This document shows positions 6,493-13,708 of a DNA stretch of 17,499 nt, piece after piece. The first letter of the stretch is position 1. Every line of letters starts with the position of its first letter. Made by a program: the position numbers and the translations under genes. The stretch covers positions 1-17,499 of the forward strand of contig JAQCTH010000074.1 of the NCBI GenBank assembly GCA_027686065.1, read 5' to 3'. Below the pieces are notes generated by a model. The model had not been told where the DNA came from and made no database searches. It worked only from the letters and a program-made list of their open reading frames with translations. Origin of the DNA: Clostridiaceae bacterium AF10-41 (GTDB lineage Bacteria > Bacillota > Clostridia > Clostridiales > Clostridiaceae).

Positions 6493-6612
6493 TATATCTA
6501 AATATAATGAAATTATAATGCTAAAATATAATATTAAACCTAAAATTTATACATTTAGAGTTATTATAGAAACGAATCAGATAATTCTATTTATTAAATT
6601 AGGGGGAGTAGT

Positions 6613-7083
6613 ATGGAATGGATTTTAGTATCAATAATATTAAGTATGATATTTTTAGGTTATCAAGTTATGAAAAAAATTGATAATTTCTTGGAATTAC
6701 CAACTACTTTTCCAGAAGAAAAGAAATATCTTGCTTATGGAGGAATTATACTTGTTTATGGAAAATCAGATTTCGCAGATGGGATTTTAGAGATTCTTGA
6801 AAAAAATGATGAGCCTTATGTATACATTAATGATGAAAGCATAATAAATTTTGAAGAATCCTATATATGTTTTTTAGCGGTAGATAGTGATGATTATAAG
6901 AACCTTACAATGAGTAGAAAAATAGAAATAAGCTCTAATATTAATAATCAAGTACTATTATGCAATGATTTACTTTATAAAAATATATTTTATAGAAATA
7001 ATGTACCATTTGTTTATGTTAATGATGATCCAGAAAAAATGATTATGCTTGCTAAGCAAAGAATTAAGGTGACCAAAAAATGA
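6613..7083 (+). CDS. Membrane-anchored small protein with degenerate RCK-N-like domain
   Basis: A 156-residue protein with one N-terminal membrane helix (about 3-19) and a soluble domain (about 36-156). The soluble part resembles a reduced TrkA-N/RCK Rossmann half: strand I-I-L-V-Y-G (45-50), helix F-A-D-G-I-L-E-I-L, strand P-Y-V-Y-I-N-D (68-74), strand Y-I-C-F-L-A-V-D-S-D-D (84-94) and strand P-F-V-Y-V-N-D-D (132-139). The spacing mirrors the KtrA encoded two genes on, but the glycine-rich nucleotide loop is lost (G-K-S-D-F-A-D-G instead of G-M-G-I-L-G) and no RCK-C domain follows. AGGGGGAG lies before ATG 6613. The stop overlaps the ktrB start by 4 nt (ATGA), so the two should be translationally coupled. 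I infer an accessory or regulatory subunit of the K+ transporter. The RCK resemblance is by eye and needs a profile search. Confidence 0.65.
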   Translation: MEWILVSIILSMIFLGYQVMKKIDNFLELPTTFPEEKKYLAYGGIILVYGKSDFADGILEILEKNDEPYVYINDESIINFEESYICFLAVDSDDYKNLTMSRKIEISSNINNQVLLCNDLLYKNIFYRNNVPFVYVNDDPEKMIMLAKQRIKVTKK

Positions 7084-8423
7084 TTAGAAAATGGATTAAC
7101 AATTTGAGTTATACACGTATTATTGCATTTAGTTTTCTTTTAGTTATAGTAGTAGGAAGTATTTTTCTATGTTTACCTTTCTCATCACGAAGTAGGGAGT
7201 GGACTCCATTTATAGATGCATTATTTACTGCAACAAGTGCGACAGGGGTTACTGGTCTTGTTGTCTATGATACCTTTACTTATTGGTCTATATTTGGGCA
7301 AATAGTTATATTACTTATGATACAAATTGGTGGTATTGGACTAATGACTATAATTAGTATGTTTGCCATTTTTGCTAAAAAGAAAATAGGACTCCATGAA
7401 AGAATGATATTAATGCAGTCATCAGGTAATATGCGCATTAGTGGTATTGTAAGGTTAGTAAAACGTATTGTTATTGGAACATTTATATTTGAAGGAACTG
7501 GAACAGTTATACTTGCAAGTAAGTTTATTCCTAAAATGGGCTTTGGAGAAGGACTTTACAATGGAGTATTTCATTCGATATCTGCATTTTGTAATGCTGG
7601 ATTTGATCTTATGGGAAAATACGAAAGATTTTCTTCTTTTACAGCTTATGAAACTGATATGATTGTAAGCATAACAATAGTAATATTAATTATAATAGGC
7701 GGAATTGGTTTTTTAGTATGGGATGATATATTAAAATATAAACATAATTTTAGAGAGTATTCACTTCATTCTAAAATAGTAATTATAACGACGTTAATAT
7801 TAATTACCCTAGGAACTGTAGGCTATTATTTATTCGAAGCAGATACTAATTTAAGAGACTTGACAATACCTCAGAAGATTATTTCTTCATTATTTATGTC
7901 TGTTACAACAAGGACAGCTGGATTTAATTCCATGGATCTTACAACATTGTCAGAATCAGGAAACGTTTTGACTATGATATTAATGTTTATTGGCGGAAGC
8001 CCAGGATCAACTGCTGGTGGAATAAAAACTACAACATTAGCAATAGTAATAATTGCAGCATTTTCAATGTCAAAAGGCAAAAATAATGTAACAGTATTTA
8101 AGAAGCAACTTGAAGAAAGTCTTATAAAACAAGCTGCTGTAATAACCTATGTTTATTTAGCAGGGGTACTAATTGCAACAATGATTATATGTTTTGTAGA
8201 AAAAATAAGTGCTTCAACTGTAATGTTTGAAGTAATATCTGCAGCAGCAACAGTGGGACTTTCAAAAGGAATAACATCATCTCTTGGAGTTTTTTCAAAA
8301 ATAATATTAATAGTGCTTATGTATGGTGGAAGGATAGGGGGGTTATCATTATTATTAGTATTTGGAGAGAGAAAGAAGGAAGCACCATTAAAAAGACCTC
8401 TTGAGAAGGTAATGATAGGTTAA
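7080..8423 (+). CDS. ktrB: Ktr/Trk potassium uptake channel subunit
   Basis: A 447-residue membrane protein of the SKT (TrkH/KtrB/HKT) family, which forms the pore for K+ (sometimes Na+-coupled) uptake. The four pore-loop repeats are visible with their filter glycines: S-A-T-G-V-T-G-L (53-60), F-C-N-A-G-F-D (170-176), T-R-T-A-G-F-N (277-283) and A-T-V-G-L-S-K-G (390-397). G-G-S-P-G-S-T-A-G-G-I-K (305-316) matches the conserved intramembrane gate loop region, and the C-terminal G-G-R-I-G-G-L-S-L-L-L is typical. Length (about 450) fits KtrB better than the longer TrkH. It overlaps the upstream small membrane protein by 4 nt and has no strong ribosome site of its own, so coupled translation is likely. 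It is followed by ktrA. Confidence 0.93.
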   Translation: MIRKWINNLSYTRIIAFSFLLVIVVGSIFLCLPFSSRSREWTPFIDALFTATSATGVTGLVVYDTFTYWSIFGQIVILLMIQIGGIGLMTIISMFAIFAKKKIGLHERMILMQSSGNMRISGIVRLVKRIVIGTFIFEGTGTVILASKFIPKMGFGEGLYNGVFHSISAFCNAGFDLMGKYERFSSFTAYETDMIVSITIVILIIIGGIGFLVWDDILKYKHNFREYSLHSKIVIITTLILITLGTVGYYLFEADTNLRDLTIPQKIISSLFMSVTTRTAGFNSMDLTTLSESGNVLTMILMFIGGSPGSTAGGIKTTTLAIVIIAAFSMSKGKNNVTVFKKQLEESLIKQAAVITYVYLAGVLIATMIICFVEKISASTVMFEVISAAATVGLSKGITSSLGVFSKIILIVLMYGGRIGGLSLLLVFGERKKEAPLKRPLEKVMIG

Positions 8424-8462
8424 TTATATATTTACACATAGAGTAATGAAATGGAGGACAAA

Positions 8463-9116
8463 ATGAAATCAATACTTGTAATTGGAATGGGGATTTTAGG
8501 AAAGCATCTTGCAAGTAAAATGCAGGAACTTGGAAATGATGTAATGATTGTTGATAAAAATGATGAAGTAATTCAAGAATTATCACCAATATTTAAAGAT
8601 TCCTTTGTTGGAGATTGTACAAAGGAAGGTGTTTTACGATCTTTAGGTGTTAATAATTTTGATTATTGCTTTGTAGCAATTGGTGAAGATTTTTATGCTT
8701 CTTTAGAAATTACATCAATATTAAAAGAACTTGGAGCAAAATTTGTTGTATCAAAGGCGAAGAGAGAGCGGCAAGCTGAGTTTCTAAGAAAGGTAGGAGC
8801 AGATGAGGTTTTTTATCCTGAAAAGGAAATTGCAGAAAAACTTGCAGTAAGATATAATGCTACAAATATCTTCGACTATATAGAACTTACTTCTGAATAT
8901 TGTATACTAGAAATACCAATATCATCTAATTGGCTTGGAAAAACTATTGAAGATATTAATGTAAGAGCCAATTATAAGGTTAACATTATTGCGATAAAAA
9001 ATAAAAATTTATTAAATCCAGCACCAGGAGGAAAATATGTGTTTAAAGAAGAGGACCATATAGTAGTAATGGGACTTTCTACTGATGTATTTAAGCTTTC
9101 TTCGAAAACTGAATAA
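8463..9116 (+). CDS. ktrA: Ktr/Trk potassium uptake regulatory subunit
   Basis: A 217-residue cytoplasmic RCK protein that binds to and gates the KtrB pore. The RCK-N domain (about 3-118) has the nucleotide loop I-G-M-G-I-L-G-K (glycines at 8, 10 and 13) and the acidic D31 at the end of strand 2, as expected for ADP/ATP or NAD(H) binding. The RCK-C domain (about 135-215) includes E-I-P-I-S-S-N-W-L-G-K-T and G-L-S-T-D-V-F; in Firmicutes this domain commonly binds cyclic di-AMP (family knowledge). Start 8463 is chosen because GGAGG lies 5 nt before it; the in-frame ATG at 8451 would add four residues and has only a weak site. It is the last gene of the three-gene operon, followed by a strong hairpin shared with the converging kdpE. 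Confidence 0.92.
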   Translation: MKSILVIGMGILGKHLASKMQELGNDVMIVDKNDEVIQELSPIFKDSFVGDCTKEGVLRSLGVNNFDYCFVAIGEDFYASLEITSILKELGAKFVVSKAKRERQAEFLRKVGADEVFYPEKEIAEKLAVRYNATNIFDYIELTSEYCILEIPISSNWLGKTIEDINVRANYKVNIIAIKNKNLLNPAPGGKYVFKEEDHIVVMGLSTDVFKLSSKTE

Positions 9117-9125
9117 AGCAAAAAA

Positions 9126-9181
9126 ATGGTTGCATCAATCAAACTATTCATAATCTAGAATATTTTAATTGATGCAACCAT
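9126..9181. terminator. Bidirectional terminator between ktrA and kdpE
   Basis: A perfect 14-bp stem (9126-9139 with 9168-9181) encloses a 28-nt loop. On the minus strand it is followed directly by six T residues; on the plus strand by a T-rich tract. It lies between the stop codons of two converging operons. Confidence 0.8.
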
Positions 9182-9185
9182 CTCT

Positions 9186-9884
9186 TTAGTTTTTATCTGT
9201 AAATCTATAGCCTATTCCAATTTCAGTAAGTATAAAGCGTGGATGAGAAGTATCATTTTCAATTTTACGGCGTAAACTTGCCATACAAACACGTATGCTC
9301 TTGGAATCACCACTTTCTGAATACCCCCATACTTCTTTCATAATCTGTCTGTGAGTAACAACCTTTCCGCAATTAGAGATTAGTAAGAAAAGCAATTTAT
9401 ATTCAAGCGGTGTAAGGTGAATTTCTTTTTGACCAAGAAATATTCGTCTTCTTTCTGTATCAATTGTAAGTTCATCGAAATGGTAAATACTTTCTGGTTG
9501 AATAAAATTCTCTCTAACAATGAAACGTTCCATTACACGAACTCTAGCAAGAAGCTCACCCATAGAAAAAGGTTTTGTAACGTAATCATTAGCACCAGCA
9601 TCAAGAGCTGAAACTTTATCATTATCAAATTCTCTAGCAGAAACAACAAGTATTGGTATTTGAGAAACATTTCGTACTTCTTTAATAATCTCATTACCAT
9701 CCATGTCTGGAAGGCCAAGGTCAAGCATTATAATATCTGGGGATTGTGTGCAAAACGCAAGAATACCATCCCTTCCTGTAGTAGCAGATATTACTTGATA
9801 GCCTTTTGCTTTTAAAGCCATAGACATAAAATTAGTAATTTTAGAATCATCCTCTATAATTAGAATAGATTTAGTATCAATCAT
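9186..9884 (-). CDS. kdpE: KdpE-type response regulator
   Basis: A 232-residue OmpR-family regulator with strong KdpE character. The receiver has E11-D12-D13, phospho-acceptor D55 in the KdpE-typical L-D-L-G-L-P-D-M-D-G, S82 and K104. The output domain shows H-L-T-P-L-E-Y-K-L-L, G-K-V-V-T-H-R-Q-I-M-K-E-V-W-G and L-T-E-I-G-I-G-Y-R-F at the C-terminus. AAAGGAG lies 12 nt before the ATG, a rather long spacing. It follows the sensor kinase by 41 nt in the same operon. No kdpFABC genes are in the window; the nearest K+ transport genes are the converging ktr genes, so the target may be the ktr operon (inference from position). Confidence 0.9.
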   Translation of the reverse strand: MIDTKSILIIEDDSKITNFMSMALKAKGYQVISATTGRDGILAFCTQSPDIIMLDLGLPDMDGNEIIKEVRNVSQIPILVVSAREFDNDKVSALDAGANDYVTKPFSMGELLARVRVMERFIVRENFIQPESIYHFDELTIDTERRRIFLGQKEIHLTPLEYKLLFLLISNCGKVVTHRQIMKEVWGYSESGDSKSIRVCMASLRRKIENDTSHPRFILTEIGIGYRFTDKN

Positions 9885-9925
9885 ATTATAATAAAACTCC
9901 TTTCAATAAAACTGAAAAATTATTT

Positions 9926-11374
9926 TTATTCTTTTTCATAAGGTAATGTAATCTTAAAAGTAGAACCACCATTGGCATTGTTTGATGCCGAAATAGAACC
10001 ACCATGAGCCATTATGATTGCTTTACAGATTGAAAGGCCAAGACCTACTCCTCTTCCTTTATCAGCAGTATGAGTTGGCATGGTTATAAAACCATTAAAA
10101 ATATCATTAAGTATAGAAGGATCGATACCATAACCGTTATCCGATACTTGAAATACCATAAGTGAATTTTGGGGATAAGCACTAAGTATAATTTGCGAAT
10201 TATCTCCAGAATGCTTAAAAGCATTATCAATTAGATTCATAATCACTTGTACAAAAAGCTTACCATCTACATTAACAAGAAAAATATCATCTGGTATGGA
10301 AATAGATAGTCTCGTTAAGTCATAAAAAGATGGAAGACGAGAGACTGCTTGGTTAATAAGATCGTCAACGGATTCATAATTAGTATTAATAGCAAATTTT
10401 CCATCTGTAATTCGTGTCATATCCAATATATTTTGAACAGTCATAATAAGCCATGAAGATTCCTCATTTATATCTGATGCAAGTTTTTTAATTTCTACAT
10501 TAGTTAGTGAATTAATATGTTCCATAATAACATTACTCGCTCCCATTATTCCTGTTAATGGAGTACGTATATCATGAGAAATACTTCTTAAAAGGGTGCT
10601 TTTTAAGTGCTCACTTTCCATATCAAGTTTAATTTTTTGTCGTTCAAGATAAATATATTCACGATCAAGAATAAGAGCCATTTGATAAACTATTGTATTT
10701 ATTATTTTACTAATATCTTCTGAAAAAGGTTCACAGGAGCGAAATATAATAGTTCCAATTTGATTTGAAACTCCTTTTATTGGCATTTCATAATCAAAGG
10801 AATTAGTAAAATCATAGATACTATTTGGTGTATGGAAAAAGTCTTTGCAACCTTCAAACTTATTAGAATCAAGTTTAATGATACAAGAAAGACCTGTTTT
10901 TTCATAGATACATTTTAGTGCATTATTAACAATATTTTCTGTACCTACAAGGTTTAAAAAACTTTCTGTGATTTCATACATAAATTGTGCAGTACGTTCA
11001 TTTTGCTTTGCTATTTTAGTTTGGTGCTGGAATTTTGATGACATAATGCCACATATAAGTGCCGCCATTAGAAAAAATATAATTAAAAGAATATCTTGTT
11101 TATTACTTATTGCAAGAGAATATAGTGGTTCTGTGAAAAAAAAGTTGAACAAATAAATACTAATTATTGCACTAAGGAATCCATAGATATAGCCTCTTGT
11201 CGCAACAGTAGAAATAAGAACACCTATTAAAAAAATCATAAGAAGATTTTCTTTACGTACTCCCCAATAGTTTAAAAGTAATGAGGAAGAAGTTGCTATA
11301 GTAGATATAATAAATACAATAATTATACAAAATATATGATAATGAAGGTTTTTCATTTTTAGATATCTATACAT
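9926..11374 (-). CDS. KdpD-like sensor histidine kinase lacking the N-terminal Kdp/USP domains
   Basis: A 482-residue membrane kinase corresponding to the C-terminal half of KdpD. It begins directly with the four-helix DUF4118 membrane region (about 13-112, including the conserved N-F-F-F-T-E-P-L-Y), then a GAF-like domain (about 130-235), HisKA with H267 in S-H-D-I-R-T-P-L-T-G, and the ATPase domain with N384 (N-L-I-D-N-A-F-K-H-S), D-N-G-Y-G-I (412-417) and G-V-G-L-G-L-S (442-448). Full-length KdpD is near 900 residues. The KdpD sensor domain and the universal-stress domain that binds c-di-AMP in some Firmicutes are both missing. The start is clear: AAAGGAG lies 8 nt before ATG 11374, with an extended -10 close upstream, so this is a natural short form and not a 5' loss. 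It is cotranscribed with kdpE. Confidence 0.88.
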   Translation of the reverse strand: MYRYLKMKNLHYHIFCIIIVFIISTIATSSSLLLNYWGVRKENLLMIFLIGVLISTVATRGYIYGFLSAIISIYLFNFFFTEPLYSLAISNKQDILLIIFFLMAALICGIMSSKFQHQTKIAKQNERTAQFMYEITESFLNLVGTENIVNNALKCIYEKTGLSCIIKLDSNKFEGCKDFFHTPNSIYDFTNSFDYEMPIKGVSNQIGTIIFRSCEPFSEDISKIINTIVYQMALILDREYIYLERQKIKLDMESEHLKSTLLRSISHDIRTPLTGIMGASNVIMEHINSLTNVEIKKLASDINEESSWLIMTVQNILDMTRITDGKFAINTNYESVDDLINQAVSRLPSFYDLTRLSISIPDDIFLVNVDGKLFVQVIMNLIDNAFKHSGDNSQIILSAYPQNSLMVFQVSDNGYGIDPSILNDIFNGFITMPTHTADKGRGVGLGLSICKAIIMAHGGSISASNNANGGSTFKITLPYEKE

Positions 11375-11404
11375 ATATCTATCTCCTTTTTTCTAATAAA
11401 GAAA

Positions 11405-11415
11405 ATTATAACATA
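11405..11415 (-). promoter_or_regulatory. Extended -10 promoter element for the kinase-kdpE operon
   Basis: On the minus strand TATAAT (11410-11405) is preceded by TGT, an extended -10 element, about 30 nt upstream of the kinase start. No good -35 is visible. Confidence 0.45.
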
Positions 11416-11617
11416 AGAATTCTTAGTTTTGATAAAAGAAGAATAACTTTAGCAAAAATTTAACACCACTTATTATAAATTTAAAATTGCAACAACTATT
11501 TACAAAAATTGTTTATGTAGTAAAATAGATACTATTATAACACTTAAATAATATACTCGTAAATGATATAAAATAAAAATCAAAAAACAAAGTATATTAA
11601 AATTTTTGAAAAATATG
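11416..11617. other. Divergent intergenic region, no gene seen
   Basis: The rest of the gap between the divergent kinase and uracil permease genes is very AT-rich. A further plus-strand promoter-like pair TTTACA (11499-11504) and TAAAAT (11521-11526), 16 nt apart, is visible. I found no purine riboswitch or PyrR-binding element. Confidence 0.4.
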
Positions 11618-11646
11618 TTGTATTTAGACGAAAAAAATGATATATT
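11618..11646 (+). promoter_or_regulatory. Candidate promoter for the uracil permease gene
   Basis: TTGTAT (11618-11623) and TATATT (11641-11646) are 17 nt apart, with TGA directly before the -10 (extended form). It would give a leader of about 45 nt containing the 11666-11683 hairpin. Confidence 0.45.
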
Positions 11647-11699
11647 TTATAAAAATACTTTTAATTTAGTTCTGAGAAACTAAGAAGGGGGATAATCAT

Positions 11700-12989
11700 A
11701 TGAAAAAAGTATCAGAAAATGAAGTTTTAATGGTTGATGTCAACGAAAAAGTTCCAATGGCGAAGGCAATTCCATTAAGCATACAACATCTATTTGCAAT
11801 GTTTGGAGCGTCTATTTTAGTTCCTATCTTATTTAACATTGATCCAACAACAGTATTATTCTTTAATGGAATAGGTACATTACTTTATGCCTTTATAACC
11901 AAAAGAGGAATACCAGCTTATTTAGGATCAAGCTTTGCTTTTCTAGCACCAACATTTTTATTATTTAGTGAAGGTTATAATTTTCAAACTGTACAAAGTG
12001 GCTTTGTAGTTTCAGGTCTTGTTTTTTCAATAGTAGCAATTATTGTGGGTTATACAGGAACAGGATGGATTAACAAGTTATTTCCACCAGCAGCAATGGG
12101 GGCAATAGTTACTATAATAGGACTAGAGCTTGCTAGTACTGCAGCTGATATGGCAGGGTTTTCAGTTGGAGGATCAAATTCACCAGAACTTAATACAACG
12201 TGGGTTATAGTTTCAATGGTTACACTTATAACAGTTATATTAAGTAATGTATTATTAAGAGGATTTTTAAAAGTAATACCTATTTTAATAGGGGTTGTTG
12301 TTGGTTATATAACAGCTTGCTTTATGGGGCTTGTAGATTTTAATGCTATAAATAATGCAACATTTTTTGCAATACCACAAATAAAAATAGCTAAATTTGA
12401 TATGACGGCTATATTAACTATACTTCCAGCTACATTTGTAGTAATAGCAGAACATATAGGACATTTAAAGGTTACTAGTAGCATAGTAGGAAAAGACTTA
12501 TCAGAAAATCCAGGACTTCATAGATCATTATTAGGAGATGGATTATCAACTGTAATTTCAGGTATGTTTGGGTCAGTGCCAACAACTACTTATGGTGAAA
12601 ATATAGGGGTTATGGCATTAACAAAAGTATATAGTGTGTATGTAATATGTGGTGCAGGAATAATTTCAATAATATTAGGATTTTCAGGTAAACTTTCAGC
12701 CATAATAAGTACTATCCCAACTCCAGTAGTAGGTGGTGTAAGCTTATTATTATTTGGGACTATAGCAACATCAGGACTTAGAACTTTTATAGAAGAACAA
12801 ATAGATTTTTCTAAATCAAGAAATTTAATTCTTACATCAATCATATTTATTGTAGGATTAAGTGGTATAAAATTAAATATAGGTGTTGTAGAGTTAAAAG
12901 GAATGGGACTAGCAACTGTAGTAGGAATTGCTTTAAACTTAGCATTTATAATATTTGATAAATTAGGAATTATGAATGAAGAACCATAA
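11700..12989 (+). CDS. uraA: Uracil permease (NAT/NCS2 family)
   Basis: A 429-residue membrane transporter that imports uracil, probably with protons. Family marks include Q-H-L-F-A-M-F-G-A-S-I-L-V-P (29-42), L-G-S-S-F-A-F-L (75-82), A-E-H-I-G-H with E251 and H255, and T-T-T-Y-G-E-N-I-G-V with E300. The three residues correspond to E241, H245 and E290 of E. coli UraA at a constant offset of 10, which favours uracil over xanthine or urate. Length and about 14 hydrophobic segments fit the family. AAGGGGG lies 9 nt before ATG 11700. It is monocistronic, diverging from the kinase operon and ending at the terminator at 13064. No pyrimidine biosynthesis gene is adjacent. PyrP is an equivalent name in Gram-positives. 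Confidence 0.92.
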   Translation: MKKVSENEVLMVDVNEKVPMAKAIPLSIQHLFAMFGASILVPILFNIDPTTVLFFNGIGTLLYAFITKRGIPAYLGSSFAFLAPTFLLFSEGYNFQTVQSGFVVSGLVFSIVAIIVGYTGTGWINKLFPPAAMGAIVTIIGLELASTAADMAGFSVGGSNSPELNTTWVIVSMVTLITVILSNVLLRGFLKVIPILIGVVVGYITACFMGLVDFNAINNATFFAIPQIKIAKFDMTAILTILPATFVVIAEHIGHLKVTSSIVGKDLSENPGLHRSLLGDGLSTVISGMFGSVPTTTYGENIGVMALTKVYSVYVICGAGIISIILGFSGKLSAIISTIPTPVVGGVSLLLFGTIATSGLRTFIEEQIDFSKSRNLILTSIIFIVGLSGIKLNIGVVELKGMGLATVVGIALNLAFIIFDKLGIMNEEP

Positions 12990-13063
12990 ATAATAGATAT
13001 TTATAATAGTAAAAAGTTTATTCTAAATATGAAAATATAAAATTATATTAACTTTTATTATAG

Positions 13064-13100
13064 AAAAGCATGTTAATTTTGATTAATTAGCATGCTTTTT
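13064..13100 (+). terminator. Intrinsic terminator after uraA
   Basis: A 15-bp stem with one U-G pair (13064-13078 with 13085-13099), a 6-nt loop and a T-rich end, 75 nt after the stop. The following stretch to 13332 has no recognised gene; a 19-codon frame at 13231-13287 lacks a ribosome site. Confidence 0.8.
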
Positions 13101-13332
13101 AACGTTCTAGTTAGATTTGTCAATAAATAGATGTAATTAGCTAAATTATGTAGTGAAATAACTCTATTATTGGTAAAAATTTATTAAGGAGAAGTAAAGC
13201 ATATATTTATTCTTAGTTTAATATTTGATAATGTCATTACTTGGTGTATTACTTTTTATAGATATGAAAAATAGTAGTATATATTAAGCATTATATGAAA
13301 CTATATGTATTTAACTTTTATAAAACTTATTG

Positions 13333-13361
13333 TTGACAATAAATAAAAATGATAATAAAAT
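13333..13361 (+). promoter_or_regulatory. Promoter of the riboflavin operon
   Basis: A perfect TTGACA (13333-13338), a 17-nt spacer and TAAAAT (13356-13361). This is the best sigma-A promoter in the window and places the transcription start about 15 nt before the FMN aptamer. Confidence 0.75.
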
Positions 13362-13381
13362 AACAATATAAAATTGAATAA

Positions 13382-13490
13382 ATCTTCAGGGCAGGGTGAA
13401 ATTCCCTACCGGCGGTAAAGCCCGCGAGCTATTTTAGCATGATTCGGTGAAATTCCGAGGCCGACAGTAAAGTCTGGATGGAAGAAGATA
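13382..13490 (+). ncRNA. FMN riboswitch (RFN element)
   Basis: The leader holds the conserved RFN sequence blocks in order: CAGGGCAGGGTGAAATTCCC, then CCGGCGGTAAAGCCCGCGAG, then GGTGAAATTCCGAGGCCGAC, and AGTCTGGATGG, closed by a P1 stem (TCTTC near 13383 with GAAGA near 13484). It is the only GC-rich island nearby. FMN binding normally favours transcription termination downstream. Two terminators follow before ribD, so it controls the whole rib operon. Confidence 0.97.
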
Positions 13491-13547
13491 ATGTATTTAA
13501 GTGATTTTTATTTATAATTACTTTTATTTGTTATACTGTTATATTGG

Positions 13548-13579
13548 CTCTGAAATATTTTTATATTTCAGAGTTTTTT
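13548..13579 (+). terminator. First terminator of the rib leader
   Basis: An 11-bp perfect stem (13548-13558 with 13563-13573), a TTTT loop and six T residues, 58 nt after the aptamer. It is the likely riboswitch-controlled terminator. Confidence 0.85.
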
Positions 13580-13644
13580 AATATTATTTTTTATGCAAAA
13601 TAAAAAGCTTTTATTTATATTGATTATTTATATTATTGTGTTTT

Positions 13645-13678
13645 AATGCTCTGGGATAGATTTACTCAGAGCATTTTT
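13645..13678 (+). terminator. Second, tandem terminator of the rib leader
   Basis: An 11-bp stem with one G-U pair (13645-13655 with 13665-13675), a 9-nt loop and a T tract to 13678. It ends only about 30 nt before the ribD start, so transcripts must pass both hairpins. Confidence 0.75.
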
Positions 13679-13708
13679 GCTTTATAAATAAAGAGAAGGA
13701 GTTAAAAG

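Noticed and set aside
6398..6612. A cyclic di-AMP (ydaO-type) riboswitch before the ktr genes
   Set aside because: Such riboswitches often control K+ transporters, but this gap is almost pure AT with none of the conserved GC-containing blocks.
11416..11699. A purine riboswitch or PyrR attenuator before uraA
   Set aside because: Neither the purine aptamer core nor the PyrR-binding loop consensus is present; only a small hairpin near the ribosome site is seen.
13231..13287. A small hydrophobic ORF before the rib promoter
   Set aside because: It has only 18 residues and no ribosome site, and a nearby AAGGAG at 13186-13191 is not followed by a start codon at a usable distance.
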